From: CANMIH01 sp049116335
GTDB taxonomy: Bacteria; Pseudomonadota; Alphaproteobacteria; Rhodobacterales; Rhodobacteraceae
Reading direction: 5' to 3'
DNA length: 64,000 nt
Assembly (NCBI GenBank): GCA_049116335.1
Contig: JAGDYZ010000016.1
Span: 221,719 to 285,718 of the forward strand
Position numbers and translations under genes: made by a program
In this document: in pieces, positions 49,425-59,718 of the stretch
Position numbering within the stretch: position 1 is the first letter of the stretch
How the letters are laid out: each line of letters opens with the position of its first letter
The notes under the pieces: model-generated
What the model was told of the DNA's origin: nothing
Databases searched by the model: none
What the model saw: the letters and a program-made list of their open reading frames with translations, nothing else

Positions 49425-50401
49425 TGAATCTTTCCCCCGCGCCATTCCATGCCGACCTGTCTGAAGGGCCAATCAACAGTCAAGCTTGGTGGATCACCAC
49501 CAAGGACAAGTTGCAGCTTCGCATCGCTCATTTCCCGAGCGATCAGACCAACGGCACACTGGCGCGGGGGACCGTCCTGCTCTTTCCCGGGCGCACGGAA
49601 TATGTTGAAAAATACGGCCGCGTCGGGATGGATTTTGCCGCCCTTGGCTATGATGTGTTGGCCATTGATTGGCGGGGCCAGGGCCTTGCCGATCGCATGT
49701 TGGACGAACCCCTGACCGGTCATGTCAACATGTTCGAAGATTACCAGACCGATGTCGCCGCCATGGTTGAGGCCGCCAATAAGCTCAATCTTCCGCGCCC
49801 CTGGCATCTTCTGGGGCATTCGATGGGCGGCTGTATTGGGTTGCGCTCGGTCTATGACGGGCTTCCGGTTGAATCTTGTGCCTTTACTGGCCCAATGTGG
49901 GGCATCGGCATGTCCGAAAGCCTGCGACCAGCGGCCTGGGTTGTGAGCTGGGGCAGCAGCCGGGTTGGCCTTGGCCATATGTACACCCCGGGAACCAAAC
50001 ACGACAGCTATGTGGCCTCTGCACCTTTTGATGACAACATGCTGACCACCGATCCGGATGGCTGGGATTATATGCGCCGTCAGGTTCTCGCGGTTCCTGA
50101 ATTGCAACTGGCAGGTCCTTCGTTGCAATGGTTGCACGAAGCTCTGGTCGAAACCCGCGATCGCTATCGCAAAGACTCGCCCAATATGCCCTGTCTTACC
50201 TTCCTAGGCACCAATGAACGTATTGTGGATGTACCGCGCATTTATGACCGGATGCGACGCTGGCCCAACAGTCAGTTGGTCAAAATCTACAAGGGCGAAC
50301 ACGAGGTTCTGATGGAAAGCCCGGAAACGCGCAAAGACATCATTTCCCAGCTTGTCGCACATTTTGACCGGGCCAGTCACACGCCAGCCCTAAGCGCGTG
50401 A
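49424..50401 (+). CDS. Alpha/beta hydrolase, lysophospholipase (PldB)-like (325 aa)
   Basis: The hydrolase core has GTVLLFPGRTEYVEKYGRV, then LAIDWRGQGLADR and the nucleophile elbow GHSMGGCIGLR. A late Asp/His pair is visible at NERIVDVPRIYDRM and KGEHEVLMES. This matches the lysophospholipase L2/monoglyceride lipase group. It shares one base with the SCP2 gene, which supports a lipid substrate. Confidence 0.88.
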   Translation: MNLSPAPFHADLSEGPINSQAWWITTKDKLQLRIAHFPSDQTNGTLARGTVLLFPGRTEYVEKYGRVGMDFAALGYDVLAIDWRGQGLADRMLDEPLTGHVNMFEDYQTDVAAMVEAANKLNLPRPWHLLGHSMGGCIGLRSVYDGLPVESCAFTGPMWGIGMSESLRPAAWVVSWGSSRVGLGHMYTPGTKHDSYVASAPFDDNMLTTDPDGWDYMRRQVLAVPELQLAGPSLQWLHEALVETRDRYRKDSPNMPCLTFLGTNERIVDVPRIYDRMRRWPNSQLVKIYKGEHEVLMESPETRKDIISQLVAHFDRASHTPALSA

Positions 50402-50543
50402 CCGCAAAACGCTGAAATCACGATTAATTTCACGCAATTTGGCGGTGTTCCGAACCCGGAACGCCGCTTTTCCTTTGGGTGGGTCTTGAACCTTCCCCCT
50501 TGGCGCGCTTAGCTTTTGCTCAAGACCAAACAGGAGCATTCAA

Positions 50544-52358
50544 ATGCAGACCACCCCGCTATACGACGCCAATGCCACAGCTGGGGGCGAACCGTTGGGC
50601 AACCTGCCGGAATGGGATCTGAGTGATCTCTATGCCAATGCCGATGCCCCCGAGTTAAAACGCGATCTCGATTGGCTGGAACAGGCCTGCAAAAGCTTTG
50701 CTGAAGACTATGAAGGCAAACTGGCCGAGCTGACCGCGGATGAGATGCTGGATGCTGTAAAGCGTCAGGAGCGTATCGACGGCATTGCCGGGCGGATCAT
50801 GTCCTTTGCCGGGCTGCGCTATTACCAGCTGACCACCGACGCCGAGCGCGCCAAGTTCCTCTCTGATTGCCAGGAAAAGATCACCAATTTTTCGACGCCT
50901 CTGGTGTTCTTCACGCTTGAGCTGAACCGGATTGAAGACGACCATCTTGATGCTCTGTTGACCGAGAACAAAGACCTGGCCCGCTACAAGCCAATCTTTG
51001 ACAAGATCCGCGCCATGAAGGCCTATCAGCTCTCGGATGAAATGGAGAAATTTCTGCACGATCTGGGTGTGGTCGGCGATGCCTGGGAACGTCTGTTTGA
51101 CGAAACCATTGCCGGGCTGACCTTCACCATCGATGGCGAAGAGCTCAACATCGAGGCCACGCTGAACTTCCTGACCGAACAGGATCGGGACAAACGTGAG
51201 GTCGCCTCGCGCGAACTGGCCCGGGTGTTCAACGACAACATCAAAACCTTTGCCCGAGTGCACAACACGCAGGCCAAGGAAAAAGAGATCCTCGACCGCT
51301 GGCGTGGCATGCCCACCGCCCAGACCGGACGGCACCTGTCGAACCATGTGGAACCCGAGGTCGTTGAGGCCCTGCGCAACGCCGTTGTTGCGGCCTATCC
51401 CCGCCTGAGCCACCGGTACTATGAGCTGAAACGCAAGTGGCTGGGTTTGGACCGCATGCAGGTCTGGGACCGCAACGCGCCACTGCCGATGGAAAGCACT
51501 CGCATTGTCGATTGGGACGAGGCGCAGAAAACCGTCATGGACGCTTATTCCGCCTTTGATCCACGCATGGGGGATCTGGCCGAGCCGTTCTTCAAAAAGG
51601 GTTGGATCGACGCCGGGGTCAAACCGGGCAAGGCCCCCGGTGCCTTTGCCCACCCGACGGTCACCGATGTGCACCCCTATGTGATGCTGAACTATCTCGG
51701 CAAACCCCGTGACGTGATGACCCTCGCGCACGAGCTGGGCCATGGAGTGCATCAGGTTCTGGCCGCCGGTCAGGGTGAGATGCTGTCTTCGACCCCGCTC
51801 ACACTGGCAGAAACAGCCTCGGTCTTTGGTGAGATGCTCACCTTCCGGGCCATGCTGGATGGCGCAAAAGACAAAGCCGAGCGCAAGGTCATGCTGGCGG
51901 GCAAAGTTGAGGATATGATCAACACCGTTGTGCGCCAGATCGCCTTCTACGACTTCGAATGCAAATTGCATGAGGCCCGTCGCAAGGGTGAACTGACCCC
52001 GGATGACATCAATGCCCTCTGGATGAGCGTGCAAGGCGAAAGCCTCGGCCCGGCATTTGACTTCATGGACGGTTATGAAACCTTCTGGGCCTATATCCCG
52101 CACTTCGTGCATTCGCCCTTCTACGTCTATGCCTATGCCTTCGGCGATGGGCTGGTGAACGCGCTTTACGCCGCCTACCAAGAGGCCCCCGAGGGGTTCC
52201 AGGACAAGTATTTCGACATGCTCAAAGCTGGTGGATCGAAGCACCACAAAGAGCTTCTGGCTCCATTTGGGCTGGATGCCTCAGATCCAACCTTCTGGGA
52301 CAAAGGCCTGTCTATGATCGAAAGTTTCATCGACGAACTGGAAGCCATGGACGAGTAA
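50544..52358 (+). CDS. pepF: M3 family oligoendopeptidase F (604 aa)
   Basis: An M3B metallopeptidase with zinc motif HELGH at 396-400 (TLAHELGHGVHQ) and the downstream Glu in LAETASVFGEML. The N-terminal helical region is of normal length. It degrades short peptides in the cytoplasm. The start MQTTPLYDAN has AGGAG 8 bases upstream; a hairpin terminator follows the stop. Confidence 0.96.
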   Translation: MQTTPLYDANATAGGEPLGNLPEWDLSDLYANADAPELKRDLDWLEQACKSFAEDYEGKLAELTADEMLDAVKRQERIDGIAGRIMSFAGLRYYQLTTDAERAKFLSDCQEKITNFSTPLVFFTLELNRIEDDHLDALLTENKDLARYKPIFDKIRAMKAYQLSDEMEKFLHDLGVVGDAWERLFDETIAGLTFTIDGEELNIEATLNFLTEQDRDKREVASRELARVFNDNIKTFARVHNTQAKEKEILDRWRGMPTAQTGRHLSNHVEPEVVEALRNAVVAAYPRLSHRYYELKRKWLGLDRMQVWDRNAPLPMESTRIVDWDEAQKTVMDAYSAFDPRMGDLAEPFFKKGWIDAGVKPGKAPGAFAHPTVTDVHPYVMLNYLGKPRDVMTLAHELGHGVHQVLAAGQGEMLSSTPLTLAETASVFGEMLTFRAMLDGAKDKAERKVMLAGKVEDMINTVVRQIAFYDFECKLHEARRKGELTPDDINALWMSVQGESLGPAFDFMDGYETFWAYIPHFVHSPFYVYAYAFGDGLVNALYAAYQEAPEGFQDKYFDMLKAGGSKHHKELLAPFGLDASDPTFWDKGLSMIESFIDELEAMDE

Positions 52359-52380
52359 TCTTCCCGTCGCTCAATAAGAC

Positions 52381-52412
52381 AAGGCGCTCTCTAAACCAGA
52401 GGGCGCCTTTTT
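52381..52412. terminator. Terminator between pepF and the flagellin gene
   Basis: AAGGCGCTCTCT and AGAGGGCGCCTT form a stem with one mismatch and run into TTTTT on the plus strand; the genes are convergent. Confidence 0.85.
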
Positions 52413-53711
52413 CTATTGCAGCAGGCGGAGCACCACCTCGGGCGCACGATTTGCAATTGAAAGCGATTGCACCGCCAGTTGCTGCTGCACTTGTAGTGCC
52501 TTTTGTTTGGCTGAGGCCGCTTCCATATCCGCATCCACCAAACGCCCAATTCCCTCGGTCATCGACTTGACAAGCTTTGAGGTGAATTTGGATTGCTGGT
52601 CCAACCGTTGCTGATCCGACCCAAGGGAGGCGGCGGCATCAATCGCTGAGCCTAACATGATCTCGGTTGTCACCAGTGCCTTTCGCAAACCTGCATCAGA
52701 GGTGACATCCAGATCTGCCAATTCGGCCAATTCACCCGCGGCAACGCTGCCCGCGCTGGCACTTAGGGTCGACACACGCACCTGAAGCGTGTCCATGGCC
52801 GTTGTCACACTAGAGCTGACCTTCAGCGACGCGCCCTGCGCCTCAAAATTCAGCACCTCAGGATCAAGATCATTTTCAACGGCATAGACCTGCCAGGTGT
52901 CGACCATACCCTTGGCCACATCACTAAGCGTATCTCCGTCGCGTGCCACATAGCCCAAGCCGGTCAAAGCCACGTCAAACTGTGTCGGCACCCAGGTCAG
53001 CTGGGTGCGGTAGTCGTTTTGCGCAAAGCTCGATCCGTCGAAATCCGTGCCAAACATCGAAAGGGCAAACACCGTGCCGCCTTCAACCGTTTGACCGCTC
53101 AGATCGATATCAGCGGATTGTGTGGCATTCAGCGTCGCACTTCCGGCAACCGCGTTGAACACACCCCCGCCCATTGCAACCGACCCGCTGTCCATTGTCA
53201 GGTCTGCGCGCGCCACGACAACATCATTGGCCGTCACACCCTCAATCGCACGTGACAGAGAACCCAGGACGGTCATCTGTCCGTCCCCCTCCTGTTGGCC
53301 TGCGTGTTTGAGAAGGTTTTGCCCATTAAAGCTCGCGGCATTCACCACCGCGTTGATCTGATCACGCAGCGCATCAATATCGGTCTGGATATTGCCCCGG
53401 TCGACGTTTTCTTCCTGCGCTGCAACAACCTTACCTTTGATATCCGTCAACAGATCAACAACAGTTTCCGCCCCCTGCCGTCCTACCGAAATGGTGGATT
53501 GCGCAAGGCTAAGCCCCTCTTGGATCTGCTTATACCCGGCCACATCGGCCTGCATGACTTTTGAAATCGCCCAGACCGCGGCATCGTTTTGCGCCGTGGC
53601 CACCCGTTTCCCGGTGCCAATCTGATCCTGAACCGTTGCCAGACCGGTGTTGACCGATCGCAAGGTTTCGAGCGCGGTTTGCGCCCCTGAATTTGTTAAG
53701 ACACTAGACAT
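52413..53711 (-). CDS. Flagellin (432 aa)
   Basis: The conserved coiled-coil ends are present: N-terminal LTNSGAQTALETLRSVNTGLATVQDQIGTGKRVATAQNDAA and C-terminal LDQQSKFTSKLVKSMTEGIGRLVDADMEAASAKQKALQVQQQL. The central 150 to 290 is a variable surface domain. It forms the flagellar filament after export. It stands alone with no other flagellar gene in view; the main cluster must be elsewhere. No cysteine is present, as is typical of flagellins. Confidence 0.92.
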   Translation of the reverse strand: MSSVLTNSGAQTALETLRSVNTGLATVQDQIGTGKRVATAQNDAAVWAISKVMQADVAGYKQIQEGLSLAQSTISVGRQGAETVVDLLTDIKGKVVAAQEENVDRGNIQTDIDALRDQINAVVNAASFNGQNLLKHAGQQEGDGQMTVLGSLSRAIEGVTANDVVVARADLTMDSGSVAMGGGVFNAVAGSATLNATQSADIDLSGQTVEGGTVFALSMFGTDFDGSSFAQNDYRTQLTWVPTQFDVALTGLGYVARDGDTLSDVAKGMVDTWQVYAVENDLDPEVLNFEAQGASLKVSSSVTTAMDTLQVRVSTLSASAGSVAAGELAELADLDVTSDAGLRKALVTTEIMLGSAIDAAASLGSDQQRLDQQSKFTSKLVKSMTEGIGRLVDADMEAASAKQKALQVQQQLAVQSLSIANRAPEVVLRLLQ

Positions 53712-53948
53712 TTTTCACGCCCACATCCGTCGGGTGCCGCGTCGTCGCCGCACACCGTGGTCCCACATTGATTTTGGCATTCTACCTAATGCTGACCTCA
53801 GGCCCCCGCCCGGTCAGCTCACCCCACAGGCAGATTAGGGCAAAACTCCAAGCCAATGATTAACGCTTAAAGGCCGAACGGGCCGAAATAGCGTTACTCA
53901 AAGCCGAATTTAGTGCAAAATTCATTTAGGTTTAAGGCAATCACCCTG

Positions 53949-54218
53949 CTACTTGAGCTGACTGTCCTTTGATCCGCGGCGGTTGATCCCGCTGCGTGCC
54001 ACGTACCTCGCGTCACGCTCTTGCTGACAATCAAGGCAGAGCTTCACCCCCGGGCGTGCCTCGCGGCGGGCGCGTGGGATCTTTTCCTCACATTCGGCGC
54101 AATGTGTCAGGCTGTCTCCAACCGGCTGGTGTCGCGCGCGCAAGCGTGCCAGCTCATCATTGACCGTGGCTTCGATCTGTTCGTTGACCGCTCCGTCTCG
54201 GGCCCATCCTCCAGCCAT
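53949..54218 (-). CDS. TraR/DksA family zinc-finger protein (89 aa)
   Basis: A short DksA/TraR protein with coiled-coil N-terminal half (EATVNDELARLRARHQPV) and a C4 zinc finger, CAEC and CLDC (HCAECEEKIPRARREARPGVKLCLDCQ). Small TraR-like proteins bind RNA polymerase through the secondary channel. It is about half the length of DksA and lacks the usual N-terminal domain. Confidence 0.88.
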   Translation of the reverse strand: MAGGWARDGAVNEQIEATVNDELARLRARHQPVGDSLTHCAECEEKIPRARREARPGVKLCLDCQQERDARYVARSGINRRGSKDSQLK

Positions 54219-54400
54219 CTGCCTCTCCTGTGCTCAGACATCCGAAGTTACGTAGGGTTTGCCTCGTTTTCAACGCATAGCGTCGATTTTCCCACTTTGC
54301 CGCGCGTGAAACCGGCCTATGTCTTGCTCAAGTCATTCAGGACCTACCCAAGATATCGGATAGATTATCCCTCCTTCCGGTATCCCCTGTCACGACCCGC

Positions 54401-54428
54401 AAAACCCGGCCAAGGGATTGGCCGGGTT
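54401..54428 (-). terminator. Terminator after the YdcH-like gene
   Basis: AACCCGGCCA and TGGCCGGGTT form a 10-bp stem around 6 bases, followed on the minus strand by TTTTG. Confidence 0.8.
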
Positions 54429-54453
54429 ACGCAAATTTCCGATTTTTCCAAAG

Positions 54454-54693
54454 TTACGCTGCGCGGAGCATGCCGTAGATTTCGTCTTTCAGGGCCGCGC
54501 GCTGCTTGCGCAGCTGCTCTTCTGCCAGATTTTCAATCGGCTCAACGTTGGTTTCCGCACGGTGGATCTTGCGGTTTACGTCGTGATACTCGTCTGCCAG
54601 CTTAGCAAAATGGGCATTTGCCTGCTTCAGCGCGCTCATCTTTTCGACAAATTCTGGGAATTCCGCGGCCAGCTCATGTGGGGTGTTCGACAT
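54454..54693 (-). CDS. YdcH family protein (DUF465) (79 aa)
   Basis: A single helical hairpin: MSNTPHELAAEFPEFVEKMSALKQANAHF and NRKIHRAETNVEPIENLAEEQLRKQRAALKDEIYGML. DUF465 proteins are small soluble coiled coils of unknown role. The ATG at 54693 has AGGAGAG upstream. Confidence 0.9.
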   Translation of the reverse strand: MSNTPHELAAEFPEFVEKMSALKQANAHFAKLADEYHDVNRKIHRAETNVEPIENLAEEQLRKQRAALKDEIYGMLRAA

Positions 54694-54834
54694 GCGTCTC
54701 TCTCCTGTCTTTCGTTTCGAAAACAGAGTGCCAAACACCCGGCATGGCGACTTTGATATCAATCAATCGAGATGCAGGTTTTGGTAATAAAAACGCGGCC
54801 ACTTGGGCCGCGTTTCTGAAAAAAGATTTCAACT

Positions 54835-56487
54835 CTAGCGCTGCTCGGTTTCCCAGTTTGGATGGATCCAGGGCGCTGCGTTTTCAGGCGGCAGAGATTT
54901 GCCCAACACATGATCCGAGATCTTCTCGCCCACCATGATCGACGGCGCATTGAGATTGCCGTTGGTGATGCGAGGAAAGATCGAGCTGTCGGCCACCCGC
55001 AGCCCGTCAACGCCAATCACCTTACCCTCGGGATCAACAACCGCCATCGGATCATCCTTGGCGCCCATTTTGCAGGTACCGCAGGGATGATAGGCGCTTT
55101 CGACATGTTCACGGATAAAGTCGTTGAGCTGCTCATCGGTCTGGAGCGCATCACCGGGCTGAATTTCATGACCACGATAATCGGCAAAGGCCTGTTGGCC
55201 AAAGATCTCACGTGTCAGACGGATACAGGTGCGGAAATCTTCCCAATCCTCTTCGGTGCTCATGTAGTTGAACAGCATCTTGGGTCTGTCTTCCGGATCA
55301 CCGGACCGCAGCGTGATTTCCCCCCGCGACGGCGATCGCATCGGCCCCACATGCGCCTGATACCCATGGCCCTCGGCCGCCACCTGACCGTCATAGCGCA
55401 CGGCAATCGGTAGGAAGTGATACTGGATATCCGGATACTCGACCCCCGCCTTAGACCGGATAAAGCCCGAGCTTTCAAACTGGTTCGACGCACCGGGGCC
55501 CGAGCGGCCAAACAGCCATTTCGCCCCAACATAGGCCTTGCCCAGAAGGTTCCAGTACTTCGCCAGTGTCACCGGCTGCGTCGCGGCCTGTTGGATATAG
55601 AGCTCCAGATGATCCTGCAGGTTTTGCCCCACACCCGGACGGTCTGCGACCACCTCAATCCCATGCTCTTTCAAATGCTCTGCAGGCCCAATACCCGAAT
55701 GCATCAAAAGCGCAGGTGAGTTGATCGAGCTGGCCGAAAGTATGACCTCGGCTTTGGCTTTGATCACCTCGATCTTGCCTTTGCGGCGCACTTCGACACC
55801 CACGGCCTTGCCGTTTTCCATCACCACTTTGCGCGCCAAGGCATTGACCACCTGCGCGCCTTTGGCCTGAGCCGGACGCAGATAGGCCTTGGCCGCGGAC
55901 CAGCGTGACCCTTCCCAGACGGTCATGTCAAAGGGGCCAAAGCCCTCTTGCTGCTCACCGTTGTAATCGCCCGTGACGGGATACCCCGCCTGACGGCCCG
56001 CTTCGACAAAGGCCTGCACAAGGGGGTTGTCGCGTTTGCCCCGCGTCACATGCAGCGGCCCCTCTTTGCCGCGCCAGGAGGCATCGCCGCCATGACCGCC
56101 AGAGTGCCAGTCTTCCTGCCGTTTATAGTAGGGCAGCACATCAGCATAGCCCCAGCCTTCGGCCCCACTGTCGCGCCAGTGATCAAAGTCCAGTGCATGC
56201 CCCCGCACATAGATCATGCCGTTGATCGACGAGGACCCGCCCAGAACCTTGCCGCGCGGTGTGGCCAACCGGCGCCCACCCAGATGTGGTTCCGGCTCAG
56301 ATTCAAAGCCCCAATCATAGCGTTTCATCCCCATCGGGTAGCTGAGCGCCCCCGGCATATTGATGAACGGGCCCCAGTCGGTGCCGCCGTGTTCGATGAC
56401 GATTACCGATTTGCCAGCTTCGACCAAACGGTAGGCCATAGCACAACCGGCGCTGCCTGCGCCGACAACGATATAATCCGCTTGCAT
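54835..56487 (-). CDS. betA: Choline dehydrogenase (550 aa)
   Basis: A GMC flavoprotein oxidoreductase with the FAD motif VVGAGSAGCAMAYRL at the start, GGSSSINGMIYVRG, and the C-terminal His region (YHPCGTCKMG, later GNLNAPSIMVGEK). It oxidises choline to betaine aldehyde at the membrane. It is last in the bet operon, starting 150 bases after betB; the gap holds a poor repeat of Gly codons and no gene. Confidence 0.96.
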   Translation of the reverse strand: MQADYIVVGAGSAGCAMAYRLVEAGKSVIVIEHGGTDWGPFINMPGALSYPMGMKRYDWGFESEPEPHLGGRRLATPRGKVLGGSSSINGMIYVRGHALDFDHWRDSGAEGWGYADVLPYYKRQEDWHSGGHGGDASWRGKEGPLHVTRGKRDNPLVQAFVEAGRQAGYPVTGDYNGEQQEGFGPFDMTVWEGSRWSAAKAYLRPAQAKGAQVVNALARKVVMENGKAVGVEVRRKGKIEVIKAKAEVILSASSINSPALLMHSGIGPAEHLKEHGIEVVADRPGVGQNLQDHLELYIQQAATQPVTLAKYWNLLGKAYVGAKWLFGRSGPGASNQFESSGFIRSKAGVEYPDIQYHFLPIAVRYDGQVAAEGHGYQAHVGPMRSPSRGEITLRSGDPEDRPKMLFNYMSTEEDWEDFRTCIRLTREIFGQQAFADYRGHEIQPGDALQTDEQLNDFIREHVESAYHPCGTCKMGAKDDPMAVVDPEGKVIGVDGLRVADSSIFPRITNGNLNAPSIMVGEKISDHVLGKSLPPENAAPWIHPNWETEQR

Positions 56488-56637
56488 GAGCGTATTCCTC
56501 AAAACCTTCGCCCGCGACACCTGTTGCGCGGGCGGATGCCTCCGGCGGGAGTATTTGGGAAAAGAAGAAGCGGGAGGAGTGGCCTCTTCTGAACCCGAGA
56601 TACCCCGCGGGTGCGACTGTGATCCGCGAGGGATCGT

Positions 56638-58095
56638 TTAGAAGGGCGACTCGACGTCACCCATACGAACGTAGACCGACTTCAACTGGGTAAAGTGCTC
56701 GATCGCTGCTTTGGAGTTCTCACGTCCGACACCCGATTGTTTCGATCCACCAAAGGGCAGTTCGACAGGAGCATCGTTGTAGGAGTTGATAAAGCAACTG
56801 CCCGCGTCGATTTTGCCAATCACCCGGTGGCCTCGGGTCAGATCCGCCGTGAAGACACCTGCTGACAATCCCATCTCAGTGTCATTGGCGCGCGCAATGA
56901 CGTCGTCCTCGTCGTCGAAATCCAGCACCGACATCACCGGGCCAAAGATCTCTTCGCGGGCGATGGTCATATCATCGGTGACATCGGCAAAGACGGTTGG
57001 CTGGATGAAGAAGCCATTGCCGTCGATGGCCGTTCCGCCATAGGCCAGACGCGCGCCCTCGGCTTTGCCCTTTTCGATGTAAGACAGAACAATCTCGCGC
57101 TGAGATTTGCTCACCATAGGGCCAAAGTTTGTTGCCTCATCCATCGGGTCCCCAATCACGGCGGTGTCCAGACGCTCCGCAAGACGTTTGAGGAAGGCTT
57201 CTTTGATGCCTTTTTGCACAAAGACCCGGGTGCCGTTTGAGCACACCTGACCGGTGGAATAGAAGTTTGCCAGAATGGCGCCCCCAACAGCGTTTTCCAG
57301 ATCGGCGTCATCAAAGATGATCAGGGGCGATTTGCCGCCCAACTCCATGGTGACATGTTTCATTTCCGCTGCGGCGGCAGCATAGACTTTTTTGCCTGTG
57401 CCCACGGAGCCGGTCAAAGACACTTTGTCGACCTCTGGATGTGTCACCAGCGATGCGCCAACAGACCCCATGCCCTGAATGACGTTGTAGAGACCCGCGG
57501 GCAGGCCCGCTTCATACAGAATCTCAGCCACTTTCAGCGCACAGAGCGGTGTGGTTTCCGAGGGTTTGAAAATCATCGCATTACCACAGGCCAGCGCAGG
57601 TGCGCCTTTCCAGCACGCGATCTGGGTTGGATAGTTCCAAGCCCCGATGCCGGCGCAGACACCCAGAGGCTCGCGCACGGTATAGCCCCAGTCCCCGCCG
57701 AGATGCACATGTTCGCCGGTGATGCTGCCCGCAAGGCTGCCGAAATACTCAAGCGCGTCAGCACCGCTGGTGGCATCGACATAAAGCGTTTCAGACATCG
57801 GTTTGCCGGTGTCATAGGTTTCCAGCTCGGAGAGATCGCGGTTGCGCTCGCGGATCATATCTGCCGCGCGACGCAGAATGCGGCCTCGTTCAGTGCCGCT
57901 CATCTCGCCCCATTCGGCCTGTGCAGCCTTTGCGCTGGACACTGCGGCCTCGACCACCGCAGGGGTCGCAGCATGGACCTTGGCGATCACCTCGCCGGTG
58001 GCCGGATAGACCACTTCGATCACCTCACCGGCGGTGTCTTCCAGATAGGCACCATTTACAAAATGGCTTGCCGTGGGTTGGGTTGCATAGCCCAT
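56638..58095 (-). CDS. betB: Betaine aldehyde dehydrogenase (485 aa)
   Basis: An aldehyde dehydrogenase: PWNYP-like GAWNYPTQIACWKGAPAL, FKPSETTPL, the catalytic Glu in MELGGKSPL and the nucleophile Cys in YSTGQVCSNGTRVFV. It makes glycine betaine from betaine aldehyde with NAD+. The start MGYATQPTASHFV is chosen because GGAG lies 6 bases upstream; longer starts to 58134 are possible. Confidence 0.95.
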   Translation of the reverse strand: MGYATQPTASHFVNGAYLEDTAGEVIEVVYPATGEVIAKVHAATPAVVEAAVSSAKAAQAEWGEMSGTERGRILRRAADMIRERNRDLSELETYDTGKPMSETLYVDATSGADALEYFGSLAGSITGEHVHLGGDWGYTVREPLGVCAGIGAWNYPTQIACWKGAPALACGNAMIFKPSETTPLCALKVAEILYEAGLPAGLYNVIQGMGSVGASLVTHPEVDKVSLTGSVGTGKKVYAAAAAEMKHVTMELGGKSPLIIFDDADLENAVGGAILANFYSTGQVCSNGTRVFVQKGIKEAFLKRLAERLDTAVIGDPMDEATNFGPMVSKSQREIVLSYIEKGKAEGARLAYGGTAIDGNGFFIQPTVFADVTDDMTIAREEIFGPVMSVLDFDDEDDVIARANDTEMGLSAGVFTADLTRGHRVIGKIDAGSCFINSYNDAPVELPFGGSKQSGVGRENSKAAIEHFTQLKSVYVRMGDVESPF

Positions 58096-58209
58096 CTCAT
58101 ACTCCATCTCTTGGCGCGCTCGGCGCCCGATCATTTGGTCTGTGCCGCCATGAGGCGACGGGGGTGGGCGGGTGGGCCGCGCCTCATGGCGGCCTCCCCT
58201 GCCCCAAAT

Positions 58210-59718
58210 TCATTCCCCGCGGGGAAAACGCTGGTTCTCTTCGACGTCGTTGAGATCCATGTGGTTGCGCATGTAACGTTCCGATGCCTTTTGCAGCGGT
58301 TGGAAATCCCAAGGGTAATATCCCCCCTGACGCAGCGCCTCATAGACCACCCATCGGCGGGCCTGCGACTGGCGCACCTCGGCGTCGAACCGATCCAGAT
58401 CCCAACGTTTCTCAGATTTGGCCCGCATCGCTTCCATCGTCCCGGCATGCGCCGGATCTTCCGCGAGATTGCTCAGCTCATGCGGATCGGCTTCAAGATC
58501 AAACAACTGTTCCGGATCAAGATTGCAGCGGGTGTATTTCCACTTACCATAACGCAGCGCCACCAGAGGCGCATAGGAGGCCTCGGCTGCATATTCCATT
58601 GCCACCGGTGAGGTCCGCTCAGCCCCGTTCATGATCGGCAACAGGCTCTCGCCTTCGGTCCAGGGCATCACTTCATCCATGCTGACACCCGCTAGGTCAC
58701 ACAGCGTTGGACACAGATCGATGGTGCTGACCGGCGCAGGCACCGACTGGCCTTCGCCACCGGGCACCGCCAGCATCAAAGGCACGCGTGCGGAGCCTTC
58801 GTAGAAACACATCTTGAACCACAGCCCGCGCTCGCCAAGCATATCACCGTGATCGCTGACAAAGACAACAATCGCCTCCTGGCGGGTCTCTTCCAGTACG
58901 TTCAGCAATTCGCCAATCTTATCATCGAGATATGAGATATTGGCGAAATAGGCGCGACGCGACTTGCGGATGTCGTCTTCGGTGATGTCAAAGCTGCGCC
59001 AGTCATTGGCATCAAAAATCCGCTGCGCATGCGGATCGTGATCCTCATAAGCCTTTGCCGGAACCTCCGGCAGCAGGTGCTCGCAATCCTCGTAGAGATC
59101 CCAGTATTTTTTGCGCGCCACATAGGGGTCATGCGGGTGGGTGAAGCTGACGGTCAGGCACCAGGGACGGTCATCTTTGCCCCGCGCCAGATCGTAGAGT
59201 TTCATCTTGCCAAAATGGGCGACCTCATCGTCGTATTCCATCTGGTTCGAGATCTCGGCTACACCGGCTCCGGTCACCGAACCCATGTTGTGATACCACC
59301 AGTCGATCCGCTCACCGGGTTTGCGATAATCCGGGGTCCAGCCGAAATCAGCTGGATAGATGTCTGTCGTCAGGCGGTCTTCGAAACCATGCATCTGATC
59401 CGGGCCGACAAAATGCATCTTGCCCGACAGGGCCGTGTAATACCCCGCCCGGCGCAGGTGATGCGCATAGGTTGGAATATCCGAGGCAAACTCGGCGGCA
59501 TTGTCATAGACCCGCGTCAGACTGGGCAATTGGCCCGACATAAAAGACGCACGGCCCGGTGCGCACAGCGGGCTGGCGGTATAGGCGTTTTGAAACCGTG
59601 TCGACCGTTGTGCAAGCGCCTTGAGATTTGGGGCATGCAGCCAGTCGGCCGGACCATCGGGAAACAAGGTTCCGTTCAGCTGGTCGACCATCACGATCAG
59701 AATATTGGGTTTAGTCAT
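58210..59718 (-). CDS. betC: Choline-sulfatase (502 aa)
   Basis: A sulfatase whose Cys52 lies in LCAPGRASFMSG, the CxPxR site converted to formylglycine. The metal residues NILIVMVDQ and the later SDHGDMLGERGLWFK are present, as is the choline-sulfatase C-terminal domain. It releases choline from choline-O-sulfate, an osmolyte common in marine settings. It overlaps betI by 4 bases. Confidence 0.95.
   Translation of the reverse strand: MTKPNILIVMVDQLNGTLFPDGPADWLHAPNLKALAQRSTRFQNAYTASPLCAPGRASFMSGQLPSLTRVYDNAAEFASDIPTYAHHLRRAGYYTALSGKMHFVGPDQMHGFEDRLTTDIYPADFGWTPDYRKPGERIDWWYHNMGSVTGAGVAEISNQMEYDDEVAHFGKMKLYDLARGKDDRPWCLTVSFTHPHDPYVARKKYWDLYEDCEHLLPEVPAKAYEDHDPHAQRIFDANDWRSFDITEDDIRKSRRAYFANISYLDDKIGELLNVLEETRQEAIVVFVSDHGDMLGERGLWFKMCFYEGSARVPLMLAVPGGEGQSVPAPVSTIDLCPTLCDLAGVSMDEVMPWTEGESLLPIMNGAERTSPVAMEYAAEASYAPLVALRYGKWKYTRCNLDPEQLFDLEADPHELSNLAEDPAHAGTMEAMRAKSEKRWDLDRFDAEVRQSQARRWVVYEALRQGGYYPWDFQPLQKASERYMRNHMDLNDVEENQRFPRGE

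Noticed and set aside
50655..52247. 530-codon leftward frame opposite pepF
   Set aside because: It is the antisense shadow of a highly conserved peptidase gene with strong third-position GC bias.
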